From an uncultured Lachnospiraceae bacterium (GTDB taxonomy: Bacteria > Bacillota > Clostridia > Lachnospirales > Lachnospiraceae), in NCBI GenBank assembly GCA_910577955.1, contig CAJTNC010000035.1, positions 1 through 20,257 on the forward strand: a stretch of 20,257 nucleotides of DNA. The letters are read 5' to 3'. The position numbers and the translations under genes are program-made. Below, one piece after another: positions 8,773 through 14,484 of the stretch; the stretch's first letter is position 1; each line of letters begins with the position of its first letter. The notes beneath the pieces were generated by a model, which was not told the DNA's origin, ran no database searches, and saw only the letters and a list, made by a program, of their open reading frames with translations.

Positions 8773-8780
8773 GATAGGAA

Positions 8781-11156
8781 ATGGAAAAAAGAAGAGAAGC
8801 GATTTATCCGATCGAAGAGTGGACGGTCACGGAGAAAGCCTTTGACAGAAGGACGAATTACAGGAACGAGACGACTTTTGCGCTCTCTAACGGCTACATC
8901 GGCACGAGGGGTACCTTTGAGGAAGCTTACGATTTCGATGTGGATACGGGGCTTGAGGGTAATTTTGTAAACGGGTTTTATGAGAGCGAAAAAATACGCT
9001 ACGGCGAGGCGAATTTCGGTTCTCCGCTCTGCAGTCAGTCGCTTTTAAACCTGCCGAACTTAAAAGAGACAAGGATGTATGCCGAGGGAGAAAGATTTGA
9101 CATGGAGCATGGCCAGACTTCGGAGTATGCGAGAGTGCTGCATATGAGGGAAGGATTTTTGGAAAGAAGCCTTGTTTGGACATCTCCGGAGGGGAGAGTC
9201 ATGCGGATTCGGACGAAGCGGCTGGTATCCTTTGAAAGAAAACATATCATGGCCACAAGGTTTGAGGTGACGCCTCTCAATTTCTCCGGAAAGATCCGCT
9301 TCTTGTCAAAGCTGCAGGGGGATGTGGAAAATCATACGAGAAAGACCAACCCCATAGTAGACTACGGTCCCTTCGGCAGGAAGCTTGAAGCAGAGAAGCT
9401 TGGGAGAGAAGACAGTCTGCTCTATTATGAAGGGACGACACAGATGAGCGGTCTGACAGTGGGATGTGGCAGCAGTCACAGAATCCTGCGGGGGGAAGCT
9501 TGCGGCGGAGGATGCATGGTATCCGGCGAGACGGCGGAACTTGAGGCGGCCTGCAGCATGGAAGTTGACGCGGCAAAGCGGGAGACGGTGGTGTTTGAAA
9601 AGATGACCTGCTACGCCACGTCTTTGGATATGGAAAAAGAAAAGCTGGAAGAGTTTGTGATGAGGGAACTGTCAGCTGCGGAGGAGACAGGGTATGAGTT
9701 ATTGGAAAAAAAGCAGGCGGAATATCTGCGCCGTTTTTGGGAGACGGCGGATATCTGTATAGAAGGGGAAGATAGCAGCGCGCTGGTGCAGGGACTGCGC
9801 TTCAATCTGTTTCACATCTTTCAGGCGGCAGGGCGTGACGGGAAGACCGGAATGGGAGCGAAGGGATTATCCGGCGAGGGTTATGAGGGCCACTATTTTT
9901 GGGACACGGAAATGTATGTGCTGCCGGTATTTCTCTATACGGAACCTGAGACGGCAAAAAAATTGTTGGATTACAGGTACGTTACGCTGGACAGGGCGAG
10001 AGAGCGGGCTAGAGTGCTGGGACATGAAAGGGGGGCATTGTTTCCTTGGCGGACCATCAACGGGGAGGAAGCCTCCACCTACTATCCGCTGGGGACGGCT
10101 CAGTACCACATCAATGCAGATATCGCCTACGCGCTCTCATTGTATCTGCAGGTGACAGGCGACAGAGAATACCTGAAAGAAAAGGGAGCGGAACTGCTTA
10201 TCGAGACAGCCAGAGTCTGGGCAGATGTGGGGAGCTTTGCGGAATGTAAGGAGGGCAGATACTGCATCTGCTGTGTGACCGGGCCGGATGAATACAATGT
10301 GCTGGTGGACAACAACTTCTATACGAACCTGATGGCCAGAGAACATCTGCGGGATGCGGCGGAGGCTGTGCGGTGGTTTAAGAAGGAGGAGCCCGCAGAG
10401 TATGAGAGATTAAAAGAGAAACTGGATTTGCGGGAGGAAGAACTTGTACTCTGGGATGAGATCGCGGAAAAAATGTATCTGCCCTATGAGGAGAAGAGGG
10501 GAATTTATCCGCTGGACGACGGTTTCCTGATGAGAAAGCCTTGGGATGAGTCGAAGATACCGGAGGAAAAGAGGGCGTGGCTCTATGAGAACTATCATCC
10601 GCTATTTATCATGCGGCACCGGATGTCAAAGCAGGCGGACACTGTACTTGGACTGTATTTGCACAGCAATCTTTTTTCCAAAGAAGAGATCCGGAGAAAT
10701 TACGACTTTTATCAGGAGGTTACGCTGCATCACTCCTCCCTCTCCACCTGTATCTTCGGGATCGTGGCCTGCAGTATCGGCAAAGTAGAGGAGGCCTACG
10801 ATTATTTTATGCAGTCGGCGCGGATGGATCTGGATGATCATCACAACAATTTTTATGCGGGGATCCACGCCGCCAATATGGCCGGGACTTGGCAGACGGT
10901 GGCAAACGGTTTCGGCGGGATGCGCTGCCAGAAAGGGATACTGCGTTTTGAGCCGAGGATACCGGATAGGTGGGAAAAATATTCTTTCCGTGTGCGGTAT
11001 GGGGGGAGTGTGCTCAAGGTGACCGTGACAAAAGAAAGGGCGCTCTTTTCGTTGGAAGATGGAGAAAAGGTGCGGATACTGGTGTATGGCAAAGAGGTGG
11101 AAGTGGAAGGGAAAACGGAGATAAAGTTGGGAGGAAATGATTTTGAAGAACTATAA
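8781..11156 (+). CDS. Glycoside hydrolase family 65 disaccharide phosphorylase
   Basis: 791 residues, a normal length for GH65. The N-terminal beta-sandwich (about 1-280) begins with the family signature of an RNET...LSNGYIGTRG stretch. The (alpha/alpha)6 barrel follows, with GHYFWDTEMYVLP (about 370) and the catalytic block TGPDEYNVLVDNN, where E504 is the expected general acid. HHSSLS (650-655) matches the phosphate-binding loop of the family, and a small C-terminal beta domain ends the protein. Inverting GH65 enzymes use phosphate to split alpha-linked disaccharides (maltose, trehalose, kojibiose, nigerose and others) into beta-glucose 1-phosphate and a sugar; a few members are hydrolases. 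The presence of the phosphate loop argues for a phosphorylase. Substrate specificity cannot be decided by eye. It is the catabolic enzyme of the importer operon, probably cytoplasmic as no signal peptide is seen. Confidence 0.9.
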   Translation: MEKRREAIYPIEEWTVTEKAFDRRTNYRNETTFALSNGYIGTRGTFEEAYDFDVDTGLEGNFVNGFYESEKIRYGEANFGSPLCSQSLLNLPNLKETRMYAEGERFDMEHGQTSEYARVLHMREGFLERSLVWTSPEGRVMRIRTKRLVSFERKHIMATRFEVTPLNFSGKIRFLSKLQGDVENHTRKTNPIVDYGPFGRKLEAEKLGREDSLLYYEGTTQMSGLTVGCGSSHRILRGEACGGGCMVSGETAELEAACSMEVDAAKRETVVFEKMTCYATSLDMEKEKLEEFVMRELSAAEETGYELLEKKQAEYLRRFWETADICIEGEDSSALVQGLRFNLFHIFQAAGRDGKTGMGAKGLSGEGYEGHYFWDTEMYVLPVFLYTEPETAKKLLDYRYVTLDRARERARVLGHERGALFPWRTINGEEASTYYPLGTAQYHINADIAYALSLYLQVTGDREYLKEKGAELLIETARVWADVGSFAECKEGRYCICCVTGPDEYNVLVDNNFYTNLMAREHLRDAAEAVRWFKKEEPAEYERLKEKLDLREEELVLWDEIAEKMYLPYEEKRGIYPLDDGFLMRKPWDESKIPEEKRAWLYENYHPLFIMRHRMSKQADTVLGLYLHSNLFSKEEIRRNYDFYQEVTLHHSSLSTCIFGIVACSIGKVEEAYDYFMQSARMDLDDHHNNFYAGIHAANMAGTWQTVANGFGGMRCQKGILRFEPRIPDRWEKYSFRVRYGGSVLKVTVTKERALFSLEDGEKVRILVYGKEVEVEGKTEIKLGGNDFEEL

Positions 11157-12024
11157 AAAATACAGGGCGATATTTTTTGACTGGGACGGCACGGCGGTGC
11201 TGTCCCGAAAGGCCCCTGCGGAGGAGGCGGTGAGGGCGATGAAACCGTTGTTGGGACAGGGGACCAAGCTTGTGATCGTCAGCGGTACGACGATGGAGAA
11301 TATAGCAGACGGAGAGATTGGCAGATATTTTACGGCACAGGAGCTGGATCATTTGTATCTCGGGTTAGGCAGAGGAGCCTTTAACTATGCGTTTCGGGAG
11401 GGAAGCCCCTATGTGTTTCGGGATATGCTGCCTGATAGAGATTGTCTTGAGAAGATCCACCGCATTTGTTTTGAGATACATATGGAATTGAAAAAGCGGT
11501 ATGATTTTGATACGGATATTGTGTTCAGCAGACCGAACTACTGCAAAATAGATCTGATGCCGGAAGCGCTGCGGGGAGATAATTTGTTCATGCAGGAAAA
11601 TGAACTGGAAATCTTAAAGGAAAGCTTTCGCAGGCACGGAATCGCGGATGGGCTGAAAGGGCTGACGGAGCTTGCGGTAAGCATCGGCAGGGAATACGGG
11701 ATGGCAGTAAAGCCCACCTGTGACGCAAAGTATCTGGAAGTGGGGATCAGCAGTAAGAGCGACAATGCGGATACGATATTTGAGAAGATTGAGGAGGATA
11801 TAAGTCTAAAGGCACAGGAGTGTGCCTTCTGGGGAGATGAGTTTGTGGGAGCGGAAGAGGGGATCTACGGGAGCGACAGCTTTATGATAACGGGAAAGAC
11901 AAGAGGAGGAGATTTTTTTGATGTCTCTGACGTGGGTGGAGAAAGACCTGATGGAGTGGTCAGATTGGGAGGAGGCGTAGAACGGTTTTTAGATTTTCTG
12001 AGGGATCAGGGGCAGAAGGAATGA
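11137..12024 (+). CDS. HAD-superfamily (IIB/Cof-like) hydrolase
   Basis: 295 residues. HAD motif I is FFDWDGTA with D15 and D17, motif II is VSGTT (S49), and motif IV is WGDEFVGAE (D234, E235). The long insert between motifs II and III is a C2-type cap, as in Cof, sucrose-phosphatase and phosphomannomutase-like proteins. It is not the class I beta-phosphoglucomutase often found beside GH65 genes. The reading frame overlaps the GH65 end by 20 bases. GGGAGG (11129-11134) lies only two bases from the ATG at 11137 but eight bases from a TTG at 11143, so the true start may be the TTG two codons later. The likely substrate is a sugar phosphate made in this pathway; this is inference from context. 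Confidence 0.8.
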   Translation: MILKNYKKYRAIFFDWDGTAVLSRKAPAEEAVRAMKPLLGQGTKLVIVSGTTMENIADGEIGRYFTAQELDHLYLGLGRGAFNYAFREGSPYVFRDMLPDRDCLEKIHRICFEIHMELKKRYDFDTDIVFSRPNYCKIDLMPEALRGDNLFMQENELEILKESFRRHGIADGLKGLTELAVSIGREYGMAVKPTCDAKYLEVGISSKSDNADTIFEKIEEDISLKAQECAFWGDEFVGAEEGIYGSDSFMITGKTRGGDFFDVSDVGGERPDGVVRLGGGVERFLDFLRDQGQKE

Positions 12025-12041
12025 TATGATGGGACGGAAGA

Positions 12042-12071
12042 GAAGCATTGCGGCGCAGCTTCGCAAATTTT
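12042..12071 (+). terminator. Possible weak terminator after the HAD gene
   Basis: GAAGC (12042-12046) and GCTTC (12058-12062) pair around an inner TGC/GCA, followed by an imperfect T-rich stretch. It is 17 bases after the operon's last stop codon. The T-run is poor, so this is tentative. Confidence 0.25.
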
Positions 12072-12094
12072 CTCTAAATCATGTCAAGAATTCG

Positions 12095-12123
12095 TTGACA
12101 GTATATCTCTGTTCTGATACAAT
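12095..12123 (+). promoter_or_regulatory. Promoter of the tRNA-Thr gene
   Basis: A perfect -35 TTGACA (12095-12100), a spacer of exactly 17 bases and TACAAT (12118-12123) preceded by TG one base away. The start point would be near 12130, about 29 bases before the mature tRNA end. It is the strongest promoter visible in the window. Confidence 0.8.
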
Positions 12124-12130
12124 AAATTTT

Positions 12131-12153
12131 GGCAATCGGAAGATTCGGTTGCC
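12131..12153 (+). other. Hairpin in the pre-tRNA 5' leader
   Basis: GGCAATC (12131-12137) can pair with GGTTGCC (12147-12153), seven pairs including one G-U, around a nine-base loop. It occupies nearly the whole predicted leader between the promoter and the mature tRNA 5' end at 12159. Confidence 0.4.
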
Positions 12154-12158
12154 TATAT

Positions 12159-12231
12159 GCTGCTGTGGCTCAGTCGGTAGAGCGTCGCATTGGTAGTGCG
12201 GAGGTCACGGGTCCGATTCCCGTCAGCAGCT
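12159..12231 (+). tRNA. tRNA-Thr (anticodon GGU)
   Basis: The full cloverleaf can be drawn. The acceptor stem pairs GCTGCTG with CAGCAGC, the D stem GCTC with GAGC, the anticodon stem TCGCA with TGCGG, and the T stem ACGGG with CCCGT. The anticodon loop reads TTGGTAG, giving anticodon GGT at 12192-12194 (threonine codons ACC and ACT). The discriminator base is T, as in Gram-positive tRNA-Thr, and CCA is not encoded. The T loop reads TCCGATT, with C where almost all tRNAs have U55. No copy of the tRNA 3' end is seen downstream in the window, so use as an integration site is not supported. Confidence 0.93.
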
Positions 12232-12248
12232 TCGTCATGACAGAGCAG

Positions 12249-12297
12249 AGAAAGCGGAAACCTTTATTTTAAAGGGATTCCGCTTTCTTTGTATTTT
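12249..12297 (+). terminator. Terminator of the tRNA-Thr gene
   Basis: AGAAAGCGGAA (12249-12259) pairs perfectly with TTCCGCTTTCT (12278-12288). An inner CCTTT/AAAGG stem lies in the loop, and T-rich sequence follows. Confidence 0.85.
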
Positions 12298-12384
12298 TAA
12301 ATTGCAAAAGCCCATATTTAATACTTCTTTCTATTTTTAATAGTGATTTTTGTAATATTTTGCGATCTTAAAATGTTTCTTCTT

Positions 12385-12415
12385 TTGACTATGATCAATT
12401 TAACAAGTATAGTCA
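12385..12415 (+). promoter_or_regulatory. Promoter with overlapping inverted repeat (possible operator)
   Basis: TTGACT (12385-12390), a 17-base spacer and TATAGT (12408-12413) form a good sigma-A promoter. TGACTAT (12386-12392) and ATAGTCA (12409-12415) form a 7-bp inverted repeat that covers both promoter elements. This is the layout of an operator for a dimeric repressor, perhaps the small XRE protein encoded 63 bases downstream. Confidence 0.6.
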
Positions 12416-12477
12416 TCTTATCTGGTATATTCAGCCACATTTTTATACACCATAATGAGGAAAAAGGAGCTAAGATC

Positions 12478-12678
12478 ATGATAAGCTATGAACCTCTATG
12501 GGAGACAATGCGGCGGGTAGACATAACAACGTATGCCCTGATCAATAAATATGGCGTTCCGTCCAGTACAGTACACGGTTTAAAACACAATAAAAATATC
12601 AACATGTACACACTTGAAAGATTGTGCAATATTTTAAACTGCACACCCGACCAAGTCGTTAAGTTCGAGAAGGAGTAA
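12478..12678 (+). CDS. Small XRE-family (Cro/CI-type) HTH regulator
   Basis: 66 residues made up almost entirely of one helix-turn-helix domain: YALINKYGVPSSTVHGLKHN (recognition helix about 29-38), then MYTLERLCNILNCTPDQVV, the usual third and fourth helices. The start at 12478 has AAGGAG (12464-12469) eight bases upstream. An open frame reaches back to 12343, but that stretch contains the promoter and has no ribosome binding site. It stands alone, with its own promoter and terminator, between the tRNA gene and the IS remnant. Short XRE proteins of this kind are common in mobile regions of Clostridia. DNA binding is likely; the target is unknown, possibly its own promoter. Confidence 0.8.
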   Translation: MISYEPLWETMRRVDITTYALINKYGVPSSTVHGLKHNKNINMYTLERLCNILNCTPDQVVKFEKE

Positions 12679-12715
12679 ACAACGTTTCTGCGTTTGGAGC
12701 CCCTTCTCTTTTTTT
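12667..12715 (+). terminator. Terminator overlapping the XRE stop codon
   Basis: GAGAAGG (12667-12673) pairs with CCTTCTC (12702-12708), followed by seven T. An inner AACG/CGTT stem lies in the loop. The left arm is inside the last codons of the XRE gene, so the hairpin spans the stop codon. Confidence 0.65.
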
Positions 12716-12752
12716 GCCCAAATCTTCAAAAGATGGTGCAGCGTAAAAGGTT

Positions 12753-13141
12753 TTAACTTTTCACCATCCAATGCCCACGCATTGCACGTGCCGCCTCTTC
12801 GATCCCTAATGGCAGGCTGCTTATAAAATACCTTTCCTCTATGTTTACTTTGCCTTCCTCTCCCGTTACTGTGTTACGTGTCAGGATGACTGTCTTTTAA
12901 TAGGCACATTTCTTCAGAAATTTGTCCTCGGAAAAATACAGACTGACATCTTCCGGTGAATTCCCCTGATTTGCCTTTAGCGCCGGTACATAGTCCGCCC
13001 GTTTCTGACGGATCTTCTTTACAATTGCTGTCTGTGTTCCCATTGCATCCGTTGTAATTATGGTTCCTTTTATCTTATGCAATACCTTTTTTCCTGCCTT
13101 ATATCTGTAACTGTACTTACATAGTCTAAAAGTGCCTTCAT
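12753..13141 (-). pseudogene. ISAs1-family transposase remnant, internally deleted
   Basis: Three pieces of an ISAs1 (H-repeat-associated, DDE) transposase can be read in order on the minus strand. From the ATG at 13141 the N-terminus reads MKALLDYVSTVTDIRQEK. A one-base loss in the A-run opposite 13087-13092 shifts the frame to KVLHKI, which joins directly to KGTIITTDAMGTQTAIVKKI and the following DYVPALKANQG block, ending at a stop at 12897. Further on, in another frame, RYFISSLPLGIEEAARAMRG followed by HWMVKS is the C-terminal block, ending at 12753. The join after VLHKI means that most of the N-terminal half, roughly 180 residues by comparison with the family, is missing. The piece cannot code for an active transposase. 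I could not find terminal inverted repeats. Confidence 0.8.
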
Positions 13142-13165
13142 GAACAAATCCATCCCTTTTCTTTG

Positions 13166-13193
13166 ATTATACCAAAAATAAATGAAATGTTCA
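13166..13193 (-). promoter_or_regulatory. Relic promoter of the ISAs1 transposase
   Basis: On the minus strand a perfect TATAAT (13166-13171) preceded by TG one base away, with TGAACA 16 bases upstream (13188-13193). It reads into the transposase remnant 25 bases on. Confidence 0.4.
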
Positions 13194-13220
13194 TAATTTA
13201 TTCATTCATGCGTTTGTCCT

Positions 13221-13265
13221 GAGCTTTTCCCTAAGTCCTCAGATGGAATGTTGTCAGGAAAGCTC
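13221..13265. repeat. Imperfect inverted repeat
   Basis: GAGCTTTTCC (13221-13230) and GGAAAGCTC (13257-13265) pair with one bulged T around a 26-base interval. It lies in the gene-free stretch between the IS remnant and the Fic promoter. No T-run follows. It may be a remnant structure of a lost element. Confidence 0.35.
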
Positions 13266-13310
13266 ACCAAATAGTTGGCAATGCAATACCATTAGCGGAA
13301 GATAAAAGAG

Positions 13311-13348
13311 TGGATGGCACTTCAAAACAGTGGCATCCAGTCTTTTTT
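13311..13348 (+). terminator. Orphan terminator hairpin
   Basis: TGGATGGCACT (13311-13321) pairs with AGTGGCATCCA (13329-13339) with one mismatch, with a seven-base loop and then six T (13343-13348). No plus-strand gene lies between this and the XRE terminator, so it probably belonged to a gene now lost. Confidence 0.6.
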
Positions 13349-13387
13349 ATGAAATCAGCATAATGCTCACAGAGTTTTTGATATTAA

Positions 13388-13403
13388 TGTGATTCTAATC
13401 ACA
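13388..13403. promoter_or_regulatory. CRP/FNR-like palindrome
   Basis: TGTGATTCTAATCACA is a perfect 16-bp palindrome with 7-bp arms and fits TGTGA-N6-TCACA, the consensus of the CRP/FNR family. It sits about 90 bases upstream of the -35 of the HTH-Fic promoter. Which regulator, if any, uses it is unknown. Confidence 0.45.
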
Positions 13404-13460
13404 CTTTTATGTAATTTGGGGTGATGAAATAGGTATGCGACAAAACCAAACTTCCCGTGA

Positions 13461-13521
13461 CGGCAAAAATAAGAGGAGAAACATAAAACGGTTGATATTT
13501 TTGCCGATAATGTGATATACT
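13461..13521 (+). promoter_or_regulatory. HTH-Fic promoter with 11-bp inverted repeat
   Basis: TTGATA (13492-13497), an 18-base spacer and TATACT (13516-13521) form the promoter. CGGCAAAAATA (13461-13471) and TATTTTTGCCG (13496-13506) are a perfect 11-bp inverted repeat. The right arm covers the end of the -35 and the first half of the spacer. Binding of a dimer here would block RNA polymerase, which suggests autoregulation by the HTH domain of the Fic protein. Confidence 0.6.
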
Positions 13522-13573
13522 ATATTGTAGATTCGTGAAGTTTTTGGATTCGATTTATGACGGAGGAGAGCAG

Positions 13574-14464
13574 ATGCGATACCTTTCAGTTACTGAAATA
13601 GCAAAAAAATGGAATGTGTCAGAACGCAGCGTTAGAAATTACTGCGCCCAGAGGCGTGTGATTGGTGCGTTCCTTACCGGCAAGATCTGGAACATTCCTG
13701 AAAATGCAGAGAAGCCGGAGCGAACCAACAAGAGAAAAGAAGAACCGATTACTCTGTTGGACATTCTGAAAGAGCAGAAGGCAAGCAAATACTCCGGTGG
13801 TATTTACCATAAAACACAAATTGATTTGACATATAATTCAAACCACATGGAAGGAAGCCGTCTGACCCACGATCAGACCAGATATATTTATGAAACCAAT
13901 ACCATCGGTGTAGAAAATGAAGTCCTCAATGTGGATGATGTGATCGAAACGGCGAATCATTTCCGTTGTATCGACATGATGATTGAGAACGCTAAAGCAG
14001 CGTTGACCGAGAAATTCGTCAAGGAACTTCACTTGATTTTGAAGAATGGCACCAGTGATTCCAGAAAAGATTGGTTTGCGGTTGGTGATTATAAGAAGTT
14101 ACCGAATGAAGTTGGCGGCATGGATACCGCTCTTCCGGAAGAAGTTGCAGGCAGGATGAAAGCACTGCTGATGGAATACAATGCCAAGGAGGGAAAGACC
14201 TTTGAGGATATTCTGGATTTTCATGTGAAGTTTGAACGGATTCATCCGTTTCAGGACGGTAACGGTCGTGTGGGCAGACTGATCATGTTCAAGGAATGTT
14301 TGAAATATAATATTGTTCCGTTTATCATTGAGGATAATCTGAAACTGTTCTATTATCGTGGATTGAAAGAATGGGATCATGAAAAAGGCTATCTGATAGA
14401 TACCTGCCTGACGGCACAGGATAAATATAAAGCATATTTGGATTATTTCAGAATGGCATATTAA
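13574..14464 (+). CDS. HTH-Fic family protein (predicted AMP-transferase)
   Basis: 296 residues from the ATG at 13574, which has GGAGGAG at 13562-13568; a GTG at 13535 would add 13 residues and has no such site. Residues 1-45 form a MerR/excisionase-like HTH (SVTEIAKKWNVSERSVRNYC). A charged linker precedes the Fic domain. S89-N-H-M-E93-G94 fits the (S/T)xxxE(G/N) inhibitory motif, here N-terminal to the Fic core (class II), in which the Glu blocks productive ATP binding. The active-site motif HPFQDGNGRVGR is complete (H224 to R235). Such enzymes transfer AMP, or less often another group, to Ser, Thr or Tyr of target proteins; the target here is unknown. It starts a cluster with a second Fic gene and type I restriction genes. 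Confidence 0.9.
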   Translation: MRYLSVTEIAKKWNVSERSVRNYCAQRRVIGAFLTGKIWNIPENAEKPERTNKRKEEPITLLDILKEQKASKYSGGIYHKTQIDLTYNSNHMEGSRLTHDQTRYIYETNTIGVENEVLNVDDVIETANHFRCIDMMIENAKAALTEKFVKELHLILKNGTSDSRKDWFAVGDYKKLPNEVGGMDTALPEEVAGRMKALLMEYNAKEGKTFEDILDFHVKFERIHPFQDGNGRVGRLIMFKECLKYNIVPFIIEDNLKLFYYRGLKEWDHEKGYLIDTCLTAQDKYKAYLDYFRMAY

Positions 14465-14484
14465 GCAGGAAACGGGGGGCAGTT

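Noticed and set aside
8781..11156. Naming the GH65 enzyme as maltose, trehalose, kojibiose or nigerose phosphorylase.
   Set aside because: Specificity depends on loop residues that I cannot assign safely without an alignment.
11137..12024. Calling the HAD gene a beta-phosphoglucomutase.
   Set aside because: The cap and motif IV are of the IIB type, not the class I pattern of beta-phosphoglucomutase.
12159..12231. The tRNA-Thr gene as attachment site of the accessory region to its right.
   Set aside because: No repeat of the tRNA 3' end and no integrase gene are visible in the window.
12343..12477. An N-terminal hydrophobic extension of the XRE protein.
   Set aside because: The stretch contains the sigma-A promoter and lacks a ribosome binding site; the ATG at 12478 has a good one.
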